Under the pieces are notes generated by a model that was given only the letters and a program-made list of their open reading frames with translations, had not been told where the DNA came from and searched no databases. Position numbers and translations under genes: made by a program. From the NCBI GenBank assembly GCA_022825265.1, contig JAJDXE010000002.1, forward strand, positions 1 to 64,000: a stretch of DNA of 64,000 nt, in the 5' to 3' direction. The first letter of the stretch is position 1. Each line of letters starts with the position of its first letter. This document shows, piece after piece, positions 42,799 to 51,664 of this stretch. The DNA comes from Dehalococcoidia bacterium (GTDB lineage: Bacteria; Chloroflexota; Dehalococcoidia; Bin125).

Positions 42799-43350
42799 AT
42801 GACGACCGAGACCAAGCTGTTGACCGCCGACGCTCTGCTCCATCTGCACAGTCAAGGAGTCCGCGGAGAGTTGATCCGTGGGGTCTTGTGCGAGCGTCAA
42901 CCGGGCGGGATTGAGAGTGGCGCGATCATCGCCAGCCTGGGCCGTGAAATCGGCGAGTTCCTGCAGCGAAACAAGCTGGGCACGGGAACAATCGGCTCTG
43001 GTTATCAGCTGGAACGCAATCCCGACACGGTACGCGAGACGCAGATTGCCTACACCTCCCTGGAGAAGCTCCCCCGCGATCAGCGAATCACCGGCTACGC
43101 CGAGGTCGTTCCCGATCTCGTGGTCGAGGTACAGGGGTTCAACCGAGGCGTTAGGGAGGTCCACGACAAAGCGAGGATGTGGCTCAGCTTTGGCGTGAGG
43201 CTGGTATGGGTGGTACAGCCGGAGACTCGCACTCTGGAAGTGCATCGATCGGGGGCGGCGGTCGTCGTCGTCGGGGAAGATGGACAAATCGACGGCCTGG
43301 ATGTCCTGCCCGGCTTCACCTGTCCCGTGGCGTCGATCTTCGGCTCCTGA
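42799..43350 (+). CDS. Uma2-family endonuclease-like protein (DUF820)
   Basis: A 183-residue PD-(D/E)XK-fold protein of the Uma2 family, often present in multiple copies. Visible segments are GELIRGVLCERQPGG, GSGYQLERNPDTVRETQIAYTS, VPDLVVEVQGFNRG and VHDKARMWLSFGVRLVWVVQPETRTLEVHR. The Asp in PDLVVEV and the paired Glu give the nuclease core. Uma2 genes are poorly understood and are associated with genome plasticity. It lies between a small zinc-ribbon gene and thiolase. Confidence 0.85.
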   Translation: MTTETKLLTADALLHLHSQGVRGELIRGVLCERQPGGIESGAIIASLGREIGEFLQRNKLGTGTIGSGYQLERNPDTVRETQIAYTSLEKLPRDQRITGYAEVVPDLVVEVQGFNRGVREVHDKARMWLSFGVRLVWVVQPETRTLEVHRSGAAVVVVGEDGQIDGLDVLPGFTCPVASIFGS

Positions 43351-43440
43351 CCTGCCGATCGATTTCGCCGAACATTCGCTACACTGCCAACTGAACCACA
43401 GTGATAGGGCGCATCCGCGCCTCAGAGAGGAATTTGAACG

Positions 43441-44745
43441 ATGGAAATGCAGAATGTCGTCATCGTTGACGGCGTACGTTCCGCCTTTGCCCGTGGCGGA
43501 CGCGGTGCCTTCACGGCGACTCGCCTCGACACCATTGGCGTCCAGGTGCTCCAGGAATTGCTGGGCCGCTACCCGCAGCTCTCCCCGCACGAGATTGAAG
43601 ACGTCGGCATGGGCTGCGTCGGCGGCGTGACCGAACTCGCCGGCATCGGCGCGAACCACATCGTCCGACTGGCCGGCCTGCCCGAGTCCGTCTGCACCTT
43701 CGACTCCAACCGCCAGTGCGGCTCCTCGATGGAGACCATGCACCGCGTCGCCCAGGAGATCATGGTCGGCGCGATTGACGTCGGCGTGGCGCTCGGCGTC
43801 GAGCGCATGGGTCGCCAACTCGGCGGCGGCGGCGGCGCGGAACCGACTCGGATCACCGAGTTCAACCAGGACCGCCACCAGATGACTGAGAACCAGCGCA
43901 ACCTGGCCCCGTCCCACGGCCTCGACTTCTCGGTTCCGATCCCCGACGAGATCCTCGACTCCTCGCCTGTCACCTCGATGCTGCAGACTGCTCAGAACGT
44001 CGCCGAGATGTACAACATCTCCCGCGAGGAGCTGGACGAGTTCGCGGTCGAGTCGCACCGCAAGTACGGCGAAGCGCTGGCCTCCGGCTTCTACCAGGGC
44101 GAAATCGTCCCGATCGAGGTCGAAATGCCAGTCTTCGACGACGAGGGCAACCTGCTGCTCGACGAACGCGGCGACAAGCGCGTCGTCGAGGTCGACGAGG
44201 GCTTCCGCCCCGGCACGAACTTCGAGGGCCTCAGCGGCCTGCGCACCGTGCGCGGCACCGTCTCCCACACGCAGAGCGAAATCCGCATCACGGCGGGCAA
44301 CTCCTGCCCGACCAACGACGGCTTCACCGCCGCGCTGCTGATGAGCGAGCGCAAGGCGGACGAGCTCGGCCTCGAGCCGCTCGCCCGGATCGCCGGCTTC
44401 GGCGTCGGCGGCGTCAAGCCGCAGGTCATGGGTCTCGGTCCGATCCCCGCGACCCGCAAGGCCATGGCCCACGCCGGCATCGACGCCTCCGACATCGACC
44501 GCGTCGAGTTCAACGAGGCCTTCGCCGCCCAGGTCATCCCCTCCGTCAAGGAACTCGGGATCGACATGGACAAGGTCAACGTCAACGGCGGTTCGCTGGC
44601 CATCGGCCACCCGCTCGGCGCCACCGGCACCCGCCTGGTCACGACCGTCGCCCGCGAGCTCAAGCGCTCCGGCGGCCAGTACGGCCTCGCCACCCAGTGC
44701 ATCGGCGCCGGCATGGGCATCAGCACGATCATCGAGGCCGTGTAG
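43441..44745 (+). CDS. Thiolase family acetyl-CoA acyltransferase
   Basis: A 434-residue thiolase. Nucleophile Cys93 lies in NRQCGSSMETMH, the catalytic His390 in GGSLAIGHPLGATG, and the second Cys420 in ATQCIGAGMG. The enzyme either cleaves 3-ketoacyl-CoA in beta-oxidation or condenses acetyl-CoA; long-chain degradative thiolases are more similar in size and ends. AGAGAGG precedes the ATG. A strong terminator follows. No beta-oxidation partner gene is adjacent, though MaoC and CoA-transferase genes are elsewhere in the window. Confidence 0.92.
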   Translation: MEMQNVVIVDGVRSAFARGGRGAFTATRLDTIGVQVLQELLGRYPQLSPHEIEDVGMGCVGGVTELAGIGANHIVRLAGLPESVCTFDSNRQCGSSMETMHRVAQEIMVGAIDVGVALGVERMGRQLGGGGGAEPTRITEFNQDRHQMTENQRNLAPSHGLDFSVPIPDEILDSSPVTSMLQTAQNVAEMYNISREELDEFAVESHRKYGEALASGFYQGEIVPIEVEMPVFDDEGNLLLDERGDKRVVEVDEGFRPGTNFEGLSGLRTVRGTVSHTQSEIRITAGNSCPTNDGFTAALLMSERKADELGLEPLARIAGFGVGGVKPQVMGLGPIPATRKAMAHAGIDASDIDRVEFNEAFAAQVIPSVKELGIDMDKVNVNGGSLAIGHPLGATGTRLVTTVARELKRSGGQYGLATQCIGAGMGISTIIEAV

Positions 44746-44780
44746 GGTCCGCCGACCCCGAAGCCGTCCTCAACAGACCC

Positions 44781-44824
44781 AGACAGGGGTGCGGGCTAGT
44801 CCCGCACCCCTGTCTCGCTTTTCC
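44781..44824 (+). terminator. Rho-independent terminator of the thiolase gene
   Basis: A perfect 15-bp stem, AGACAGGGGTGCGGG with its complement, encloses a 5-nt loop and is followed by CGCTTTTCC. It is the clearest terminator in the window. Confidence 0.85.
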
Positions 44825-44924
44825 ATACACTTTTGCATACCCTTTGCACATTCGATTGCTGGAACATAGCCTGTTCGCGGTTACAAGCCCCAACTGTCGA
44901 TGGCAATCATCCGAAGGAGCCGAC

Positions 44925-46193
44925 ATGTCTCAACACAGATGGAAACTGGTCAGTCTGGCCCTGATTGGCGTAATCGGCATCATCGCCGGCGCTGTCTATG
45001 CCACGTCAGGTAGCGAAACCGAAGTCCGCATCCTGGGAATCCGGCACGACGACGGCCGTGTCGAAGTCGCGCTGCAACAGGCCAACGACGACGGCACCTG
45101 GGGCGAGCGCATCCGACCCGAATACCGCGTCATCCCCGCTGGCGTGACCGGCGCGTGGCTGCATTCATCCCCGGTCTCCGTGCATGTCGCGCCAGCGGGC
45201 GACAGCATGATGGAAGACTCGATGCCGAGCGACGGTGGACCTGCCGAGTTGTACTGTGTCATCCACCACGGCGCCGATGACGACCCGTTCTGGAACAACT
45301 TCAACCTGGTCGCGCGGCAGAATGCGCTGGAACTCGGCTTGACCAACGTTGAGATCAGCGGCGAGCCCGACATCGCCGCACATGCGGCGGCAATCGATGA
45401 CTGCGTCGACCGCGGCGCGCTCGGCATCGCCTCGTCAATCCCCGACATCGACGGATTGCGCGATTCGCTCATCGCCGCGCGAACCAGCGGCGCATTTCTC
45501 GTCACCTTCAACTCCGGCGCCGACGTCGCCGGTCTGGTTGGCTCGACCGTCCACTACGGACTCGACGACCATGGCGCGGGCCGACTCGCCGGACGCGAAT
45601 TCAACGAGGCCGGCGCGACCGGCACGGTCCTCTGCGTCATCCACGAAGAAGTGAACATCGGCCTGCGAGACCGCTGCGACGGTCTGGCCAGCAGCTACGG
45701 CGGCGCGGTCGAGCGGCTGCAACTCCCGGCTGGCAGCCTGACCGACCCGGTCGCTGCCGGCACGGCGATCGGCGCGGCGATGGTCACAAATCAGGCCGGC
45801 GGCGTGCTGGTGCTCAACGCCACGCTGTCCAATGCGGCGATCGGCGCCGCACAGCACCTGGGCGGCCAGGCGCTGGTCGGCTCCGTCGGACGCTCCCAGT
45901 TCAGCCTCGCTCAGGTGTACGAAGGACGTTTGCTGTTCGCCATCGACGACGGCGACCTCGTCCAGGCCAGTCACGTGATGCTGGCCTTGAAAAACGTCGA
46001 TTCCAGCCCGAGTGCGCGCGCGATGCTCGCGCTGACGGCTCAGCAGGCCCCCGAAACGACCACAATGCTGATCCGCCCCGTCGCGCTGAACATGGCCTAC
46101 ATCGACAATCTGCCTCCAGGCTGGCAGCAGCAGATCTGCGCCCTCGCCATGCAAATCGCCCCCGACCAGGCCCCCTCCTTCTGCAACCAATAG
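44925..46193 (+). CDS. Membrane-tethered periplasmic-binding-like protein (paralogue 1)
   Basis: A 422-residue protein with a signal/anchor helix (LVSLALIGVIGIIAGAVYA), a 50-60-residue N-terminal domain (ETEVRILGIRHDDGRVEVALQQ) and then a type 1 periplasmic-binding fold like sugar-binding or LacI proteins: LYCVIHHGADDDPFWNNFNLVARQNALELG, DDCVDRGALGIASSIPD, LVTFNSGAD, GTVLCVIHE and GLRDRCDGL. No permease or ATPase gene is adjacent. It is paralogous to the protein at 54116, which shares both domains. It could be a sensor or a substrate-capture protein for an importer elsewhere. GAAGGAG precedes the ATG. Confidence 0.82.
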   Translation: MSQHRWKLVSLALIGVIGIIAGAVYATSGSETEVRILGIRHDDGRVEVALQQANDDGTWGERIRPEYRVIPAGVTGAWLHSSPVSVHVAPAGDSMMEDSMPSDGGPAELYCVIHHGADDDPFWNNFNLVARQNALELGLTNVEISGEPDIAAHAAAIDDCVDRGALGIASSIPDIDGLRDSLIAARTSGAFLVTFNSGADVAGLVGSTVHYGLDDHGAGRLAGREFNEAGATGTVLCVIHEEVNIGLRDRCDGLASSYGGAVERLQLPAGSLTDPVAAGTAIGAAMVTNQAGGVLVLNATLSNAAIGAAQHLGGQALVGSVGRSQFSLAQVYEGRLLFAIDDGDLVQASHVMLALKNVDSSPSARAMLALTAQQAPETTTMLIRPVALNMAYIDNLPPGWQQQICALAMQIAPDQAPSFCNQ

Positions 46194-46217
46194 CCGAAGG
46201 CAATCGACAAACCACCA

Positions 46218-46247
46218 GAGGGCGGGCCAATCAGCCCGCCCTCTTGC
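46218..46247. terminator. Bidirectional terminator hairpin between convergent genes
   Basis: GAGGGCGGGC pairs perfectly with GCCCGCCCTC around CAATCA, followed by TTGCT on the plus strand, between the stops of the binding protein and the 46247 gene. Confidence 0.75.
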
Positions 46248-46732
46248 TACGTCTCAGACTGGCTGATCCGCTCTGGAAGGAGCGGAAAGCCCTTAGCGAA
46301 AGAAAAAGACTGCGGCTCCCACCAAGCGAAGACGGCTTCGGCGTACTCCTCCTCTTCAATTGAATCGCAGATCCAACACCACAGCCTTGGACCGTCTTCG
46401 TCGGGGATCAGCGCGAAGATGGTGAACGAGTACCAGACGCCATCCGCGCTGGCTGACTCGGCCTGCACGTCCCATTCGAGAAAGACGCGGCCTCTTACGT
46501 ACCTTGGCACGGCCCTGCCCAACTTGCCGTGAGAGACAAGCTCAACGTCGACGCCTTCCCAGCAGCCCGCCTCTTTGAGCGCCCGAAAGAACTTGATGTG
46601 GATGTTGATCCGCTGTGGCCACGATCCCTCCTGGTCCTTCACATCTGATCGCAGCCGCGTGGCCAGCCAAGTGACATCCGGTCGAAGCCAGAGATCCTCA
46701 ATCGCGCTCGTCAGTTGTGCTTCGTTTGCCAT
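46247..46732 (-). CDS. Hypothetical protein
   Basis: A 161-residue soluble protein with many Trp residues (RLWCWICDSIEEEEYAEAVFAWWEP). It alternates helical and beta-like regions (RINIHIKFFRALKEAGCWEGVDVELV, GVWYSFTIFALIPDEDG). The ATG at 46732 is chosen for its strong GAGGAGG; the much longer open frame upstream overlaps the neighbouring HNH gene in antisense and is rejected. No family recognised. It is divergent from that HNH gene by 62 bp. Confidence 0.65.
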   Translation of the reverse strand: MANEAQLTSAIEDLWLRPDVTWLATRLRSDVKDQEGSWPQRINIHIKFFRALKEAGCWEGVDVELVSHGKLGRAVPRYVRGRVFLEWDVQAESASADGVWYSFTIFALIPDEDGPRLWCWICDSIEEEEYAEAVFAWWEPQSFSFAKGFPLLPERISQSET

Positions 46733-46794
46733 GGTCGTCGCCTCCTCGCGGTAGCCTGGCCTGACTGGAAGCTCAGAGCAAGCAAGGACTGGTT

Positions 46795-47550
46795 GTGGCG
46801 ACGACGAGGCGACCGTGGGCTCGTGAAGAACTACTGGTCGCGCTCGGCCTGTATCTACGGTTGCCGTTTGGAAAGCTCCATCGCGGCAATCCTGAGGTTG
46901 TCCGGCAGGCTGCTCTGTTGGGTCGAACGCCCTCTGCGCTAGCAATGAAATTGACGAATCTCGCGAGCCTTGACGACTCTTTGGACCGATCAGGATTGAG
47001 CAACGCCTCAAGGGCGGATCGCGAAATGTGGGCCGAGCTGCAAGCGGATTGGTCCGCGACGGCAGACGCGATCGTCGAGGCGTCTGCTCGGGTAGGCGCG
47101 GAGTCATCCAGAGATGAAGAGATCTCTGCTATGCCAACCGGCGGTGAAGACGTACTGATGGAGACCAAGACCCGCCGCGGACAAGAACTCTTTCGCGCGG
47201 CAGTGCTGAGCGCCTACCAGAACCGATGCTGCATCACCGGTGTAGCGGATGCACGCCTCTTGAACGCTTCGCACATTGTGCCGTGGCGCGAGGACCCGGA
47301 AAATCGCCTCAACCCACGTAACGGCCTGTGTCTCAATGCCCTCCATGATCGGGCATTCGATCGGGGTTTGATCACCTTCGATGCCGATCTGCGCCTGCTC
47401 CTTTCGCCGCAGCTGGCTCAAACCCAAAACCCATTCGTCCTCAAGGCCTTCGGAGCCTACCACGGACAGCAGATCGAACTGCCAGAGAAATTCACGCCCG
47501 ACCTCGTTCTGATGCAGCACCATCGCGAACGAATCTTCGTTGGCGCGTGA
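46795..47550 (+). CDS. HNH restriction endonuclease-like protein
   Basis: A 251-residue protein. The C-terminal half has an HNH_2 nuclease with FRAAVLSAYQNRCCITGV, ARLLNASHIVPWREDPENRLNPRNGLCLNALHDRAFDRGLITFD. The N-terminal part (PWAREELLVALGLYLRLPFGKLHRGNPEVVRQAALLGRTPSALAMKLTN read in parts) is the helical domain found with these putative type IV or solitary restriction nucleases. It starts at GTG 46795. No methyltransferase gene is adjacent, so a modification-dependent or solitary defence role is possible. It is a different HNH family from the 17.6 kb gene. Confidence 0.85.
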   Translation: MATTRRPWAREELLVALGLYLRLPFGKLHRGNPEVVRQAALLGRTPSALAMKLTNLASLDDSLDRSGLSNASRADREMWAELQADWSATADAIVEASARVGAESSRDEEISAMPTGGEDVLMETKTRRGQELFRAAVLSAYQNRCCITGVADARLLNASHIVPWREDPENRLNPRNGLCLNALHDRAFDRGLITFDADLRLLLSPQLAQTQNPFVLKAFGAYHGQQIELPEKFTPDLVLMQHHRERIFVGA

Positions 47551-47631
47551 CCGCGAACCAACGTCCCGCACGATTGCCAAAATTCGCTGCTCATCCCCGG
47601 ATCCACGCCGATCAATCATCTCGAAATCGAG

Positions 47632-47669
47632 TGAAATCTGGACAGATCTGGACAAACCTGAACACCTGA
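47632..47669 (+). repeat. Dispersed 10-bp-unit repeat, copy B
   Basis: Units GAAATCTG-GACAGATCTG-GACAAACCTG-AACACCTG lie in the 240-bp gap upstream of the amine oxidase gene, 120 bp before its start. They share GGACAAACCTGAACACCT exactly with the 15.3 kb copy. Confidence 0.8.
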
Positions 47670-47790
47670 CGCGACAATTCCCAGCCCAGAGCAACAAATC
47701 CTGTCCAATCGACGGGAATATCCCCGCGAAAACTGTCCGGCCCACTTCCGGTACTCTCCGATCAGAACCCGCATGGCAGGAGCACCCCAC

Positions 47791-49779
47791 ATGGTCACCG
47801 AGACTCGACCCGCCGCGCCCGTTGGCGTGACCCACCCGCTTGACCCCTTGACCGCCGACGAAATCTCGGCGGCCTCTCAGATTGCCTCGTCGCACCAGCC
47901 CCGCGACGGCTGGCGATTCCCGCTGGTCGCCCTCGACGAGCCCGCCAAGGATGTCGTCCGCAGCTTCTCCGACGGCGACCCGATCGCCCGCCGGGCGCTG
48001 ATCGTGATGATGGATGTCCAGACAGGCGACGCTGTCGAGTGCGTCGTCGATCTCGATTCACAGTCGGTCGCCCGCTGGACCTCGCTGGACGGCCAGCAGC
48101 CGTTCCCGCTGGCGGAAGAGTTCGGCCGGGCGATGGAAGCGGTTCGCTCCGACTCTCGCTGGCTGGCCGCCATGAAAAAGCGCGGATACTCCGACGAGCA
48201 GATCGAGCTGATCCAGATCGACCCCTGGCCGGGCGGCAACTTCGGTACCGCCTGGGAGAACGAGCACCGCACGCTCAAGGCGATCTCCTATCTGCGCGAC
48301 TCCGAGGAGTCCAACGGCTACGGACGCCCGATCGAGCACGTCATGGCCGTCGTCGACCTGGTCGAGAACCGCGTCCTCGATGTGGTCGACGAACCGGGAC
48401 CGCCCGCGCCCGACACGTCGCTGGACTACCGCTACAACGACATCGAGCCGCGCGAGGGCTTCAAGACGCTCGACATCGTCCAGCCCGACGGCGTCTCCTT
48501 CACGCTGGACGGGCACCTGCTCAGCTGGCAGAAGTGGCAGATGCGTGTCTCGCTGCATCCCCGCGAGGGCCTCGTCCTGCACCAGATCGCCTACAACGAC
48601 GATGGCGAGCTGCGGCCGATCTGTTACCGAGCCTCGATGGTCGAGATGGTCGTGCCCTACGGCGACGCCTCGCCCACGCAGTACTTCAAGAATGCATTCG
48701 ACTCGGGCGAAGTCGGCGGCCTCGGCCGGCTCACCAACTCGCTGGAGCTGGGCTGTGACTGCCTCGGTGAAATCGTCTACATGGACGCCCAGGTGACCAA
48801 CGAGTTCGGCGGTTCGCGCACGATCAAGAACGCCGTCTGCATCCACGAGGAAGACTTCGGCATCAACTGGAAGCACACCCGAGTCGAGAACGAGATCCCG
48901 GTCTCGGAAGTGCGCCGCACGCGCCGGTTGGTCGTCTCGGCCATCGCCACGGTCGGTAACTACGACTACGGCTTCTACTGGTCCTTCTACCCGGACGGCT
49001 CCTGGGAGCAGGAAGTCAAGGCAACCGGCATCGTGCAGACGATCGCCGCCGACCCGGACGACCCCCAGATCACCCGTCACATGATCGCCCCCGGTCTGGC
49101 CGCGCCGATCCACCAGCACTTCCTCTGCTTCCGCATGGACATGGAAGTCGACGGCGGCACCAACACCGTCTACCAGGTCGACACCGTGCCCCTGCCCGCA
49201 GGCCCCGAGAATCCCTACAACAACGCCTTCACCGCCGTCGCCAAGCCGCTGATCAGTGAGACGGACGGAGAAGGTGTCGTCAACTCCGCCTCGGCCCGAC
49301 ATTGGCGAATCGCCAACACCAACAAGGTCAACCACGTCGGCCACGCGCCGGCCTACCTGCTGGTCCCCGGCGAAACCGTGTCGATGATGGCCGGCCCCGA
49401 CGCCGCCGTTCACGGACGAGCCGGCTTCACCCAGAAGCAGCTCTGGGTCACGCCCTACAACGAGTCCGAGTTCTACCCGGCCGGCGACTACCCGAACCAG
49501 AGTCAGCCGGGCGAGGGCATTCCCGCCTGGATCTCGGCCGACCGCGAGATCGGCGATGAGGACGTGGTTCTCTGGTACACGGTGGGCATGAACCACATCG
49601 TCGTGCCCGAGGACTGGCCGGTCGCCCCGGTGCATCGCAGCGGATTCAAACTGCGGCCCTCCGGCTTCTTCAGTCACAACCCGGCCCTCGACCTGCCCGA
49701 GCCCGACCACTGCGCCCACGACATGGACCACGACGGCCACGACCACTCCAACCACGTCGGCCACAACGGCCACAGCTAG
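47791..49779 (+). CDS. Copper-containing primary-amine oxidase
   Basis: A 662-residue copper amine oxidase. It oxidises primary amines to aldehydes with release of ammonia and hydrogen peroxide. The TPQ-forming tyrosine is Tyr391 in VGNYDYGF; the catalytic-base Asp lies in YGDASPTQYFKNAFDSGE; copper histidines lie in HQHFLCFRMD and the later GMNHIVVPEDWP. A histidine-rich tail (HCAHDMDHDGHDHSNHVGHNGH) may bind extra metal. AGGAG precedes the ATG at 47791. There is no signal peptide, so it is cytoplasmic. The following aminotransferase may handle related amines. Confidence 0.93.
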   Translation: MVTETRPAAPVGVTHPLDPLTADEISAASQIASSHQPRDGWRFPLVALDEPAKDVVRSFSDGDPIARRALIVMMDVQTGDAVECVVDLDSQSVARWTSLDGQQPFPLAEEFGRAMEAVRSDSRWLAAMKKRGYSDEQIELIQIDPWPGGNFGTAWENEHRTLKAISYLRDSEESNGYGRPIEHVMAVVDLVENRVLDVVDEPGPPAPDTSLDYRYNDIEPREGFKTLDIVQPDGVSFTLDGHLLSWQKWQMRVSLHPREGLVLHQIAYNDDGELRPICYRASMVEMVVPYGDASPTQYFKNAFDSGEVGGLGRLTNSLELGCDCLGEIVYMDAQVTNEFGGSRTIKNAVCIHEEDFGINWKHTRVENEIPVSEVRRTRRLVVSAIATVGNYDYGFYWSFYPDGSWEQEVKATGIVQTIAADPDDPQITRHMIAPGLAAPIHQHFLCFRMDMEVDGGTNTVYQVDTVPLPAGPENPYNNAFTAVAKPLISETDGEGVVNSASARHWRIANTNKVNHVGHAPAYLLVPGETVSMMAGPDAAVHGRAGFTQKQLWVTPYNESEFYPAGDYPNQSQPGEGIPAWISADREIGDEDVVLWYTVGMNHIVVPEDWPVAPVHRSGFKLRPSGFFSHNPALDLPEPDHCAHDMDHDGHDHSNHVGHNGHS

Positions 49780-49814
49780 TCACAGCCAAGAAACGCGTTG
49801 GCTCAAACACCGCT

Positions 49815-49847
49815 GAGATACCCCCTGGCTCGAACAGGAGGTATCTC
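49815..49847 (+). terminator. Probable terminator hairpin after the amine oxidase
   Basis: GAGATACC with its complement GGTATCTC, extended by CCTG/CAGG across one mismatch. It has no strong T tract, so it may work through Rho or as an mRNA-stabilising hairpin. Confidence 0.5.
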
Positions 49848-50036
49848 CGTGTACATTCCGGATATCTCGATAGAACGCCTGCGCCATATAGTGATCTGAA
49901 GCCAGGAGCCCAGGAGTCATCTAGCCAGGCCCGAGAACGGATGACCAAACGCGATGAGCCGAGTCGCCGGCCAGACGATCCTCTTCACCGCCGCCTCGCG
50001 CGATGGTGACCGGCGGCCGTCGCGCATCAGCCAAAA

Positions 50037-50090
50037 TCGAACGGAATCGAACAACCCTGAACGCCTCGAACACCTCAAACACCTCCAGAG
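50037..50090 (+). repeat. Dispersed 10-bp-unit repeat, copy C (9-bp periodic)
   Basis: Units TCGAACAAC-CCTGAACGC-CTCGAACAC-CTCAAACAC-CTCCAG. This is the most diverged copy, with a 9-bp rather than 10-bp period. Confidence 0.6.
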
Positions 50091-50126
50091 CTGCGTTCAT
50101 TCGATCGGCCGCCTGCGGTTCAACCG

Positions 50127-50177
50127 AACTGAACCTGGCTGGACCAGACTGAACAAACCTGAACAACCTGAACACCC
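50127..50177 (+). repeat. Dispersed 10-bp-unit repeat, copy D
   Basis: Contains GACTGAACAAACCTGAACAACCTGAACACCC in steps of about 9-10 bp. It shares the ACAAACCTGAACA core with the copies at 15.3, 47.6 and 63.4 kb. Confidence 0.75.
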
Positions 50178-50387
50178 GATCCCCCGTAAAACACTGGAGA
50201 TCGTGCCCGATTCCCCCGCAAAAGAAAAATTCCGCCGAACACCTGAACATCAGCATTCTTGGCCGACACGCTCGCCCGGTTCCTCTCACCCCGGAACTGC
50301 GTGCGAACCAGTAGGGACACGGACCTGGAAATCAGGCATAGTGAAGGCAGTGGCCTCCGGCGGGGTGCCTGATTGTGAGGGTCGTGG

Positions 50388-51659
50388 ATGGTTACGAGCG
50401 CGCCTGCTATGAGCGGTCTGGACGTCTTCGAGGAGCTGGAATCGGAAGTCCGTTCCTACGTGCGCGCCTGGCCCGCCGTCTGGTCGCGGGCGCATGGCGC
50501 CTCGCTTTGGGACGAGGACGGTCGCGAGTATCTCGATTTTTTCAGCGGCGCCGGTGGCCTCAACTACGGCCACAACCCCGACGAAATGATCGCCGCCCTG
50601 ACCCGCTACCTCCAGTCGCAGGGCATCATCCACTCGCTCGACATGGCGACGACCGCCAAGCGAGACTTCCTCCGCCGCTTCGAAGAGGTCGTCCTGCTCC
50701 CGCGCGGGATGAACTACAAGGTGATGTTCCCGGGACCGACCGGAACCAACGCCGTCGAGGCGTCGCTCAAACTGGCCCGCAAGGTCACCGGACGTCAAGA
50801 CATCGTCTCCTTCACCAACGCATTTCACGGGATGACGTTGGGCGCGTTGGCGCTGAGCGGAAACGTGGTCAAACGCGAATCAGCCGGAATCCCGCTCGAG
50901 CATCAGCTCACGGCGCCCTTCGACGGCGAGCTTGGGGAGGATGTCGACACCGTCGGCGTGCTGGACACGATGCTCGCGGACGAGTCGACCTCAGTCGCCG
51001 CCGTCATCGTCGAAACCGTCCAGGGCGAAGGCGGGCTCCACACGGCCCATTTTTCCTGGCTGCAACGACTCTCGGAATGCTGCAAACGCCATGACGTGTT
51101 GCTCATCGTCGACGACATCCAGGCCGGCTGCGGACGCACCGGCACGTTTTTCTCGTTCGAGCCCGCCGGAATCCAGCCCGACCTGGTCTGCCTGTCCAAG
51201 TCGATCTCTGGCAGCGGCCTGCCAATGTCGCTCACCCTCATCCGACCCGACCTCGACATCTGGTCGCCAGGCGAACACAACGGAACGTTCCGCGGCAACA
51301 ACGCCGCCTTCGTCACCGCGACCGAAGCGCTGAGCTGGTGGGCCGACGAGTCGCTCGCAAACGAAGTCCGGCGAAAATCCGAGATCATTCACACGGAACT
51401 GGCCTCAATCGCCGAGGAGCACGAATCGCTCCGCGCCACCCCTCGAGGCCGAGGACTCCTGCAGGGCCTGCACACCCCGATCGACGGCCTCGCCTCAGGG
51501 ATCTGCCACGAAGCGTTCGAGCGCGGCCTGCTGATGGAGACGTCCGGAGGCGCCGCCTCGGACGTGATCAAGCTCATGCCGCCGCTGACCATCGAGGACG
51601 AAGATCTCGAACGCGGTCTGGCAATCCTCCGCGCCAGCGTCGAAGCGACGGCCCCCTAG
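50388..51659 (+). CDS. ectB: EctB-like diaminobutyrate-2-oxoglutarate transaminase
   Basis: A 423-residue class III PLP transaminase with many EctB-specific strings: VFEELESEVRSYVRAWP, GPTGTNAVEASLKLARKVTGR, FTNAFHGMTLGALALSGN, VETVQGEGGLH, LIVDDIQAGCGRTGTFFSFE, SKSISGSGLPM (Schiff-base Lys271) and WSPGEHNGTFRGNN. EctB makes L-2,4-diaminobutyrate from aspartate semialdehyde for ectoine synthesis. The partners ectA and ectC are absent here; instead it lies between amine oxidase and penicillin acylase. It may supply diaminobutyrate for another product, or degrade it. GAGGG precedes the ATG at 50388. Confidence 0.85.
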   Translation: MVTSAPAMSGLDVFEELESEVRSYVRAWPAVWSRAHGASLWDEDGREYLDFFSGAGGLNYGHNPDEMIAALTRYLQSQGIIHSLDMATTAKRDFLRRFEEVVLLPRGMNYKVMFPGPTGTNAVEASLKLARKVTGRQDIVSFTNAFHGMTLGALALSGNVVKRESAGIPLEHQLTAPFDGELGEDVDTVGVLDTMLADESTSVAAVIVETVQGEGGLHTAHFSWLQRLSECCKRHDVLLIVDDIQAGCGRTGTFFSFEPAGIQPDLVCLSKSISGSGLPMSLTLIRPDLDIWSPGEHNGTFRGNNAAFVTATEALSWWADESLANEVRRKSEIIHTELASIAEEHESLRATPRGRGLLQGLHTPIDGLASGICHEAFERGLLMETSGGAASDVIKLMPPLTIEDEDLERGLAILRASVEATAP

Positions 51660-51664
51660 GCCCC

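Larger units (their letters stand above)
49848..50387. other. 540-bp intergenic region containing repeat arrays
   Basis: No credible gene is seen; short open frames here are repeat-encoded. Two arrays of 9-10-bp units occupy 50037-50090 and 50127-50177. The EctB-like gene starts 210 bp after the second array. Confidence 0.6.

Noticed and set aside
42535..44610. 691-codon open frame on the minus strand opposite Uma2 and thiolase
   Set aside because: It is a mirror of high-GC codon bias. The plus strand encodes clear thiolase and Uma2 motifs, and the minus frame has no family pattern.
48058..49773. 571-codon minus-strand open frame opposite the amine oxidase
   Set aside because: The translation is Val/Gly/Asp-rich with no motif and lies fully inside a well-supported gene.
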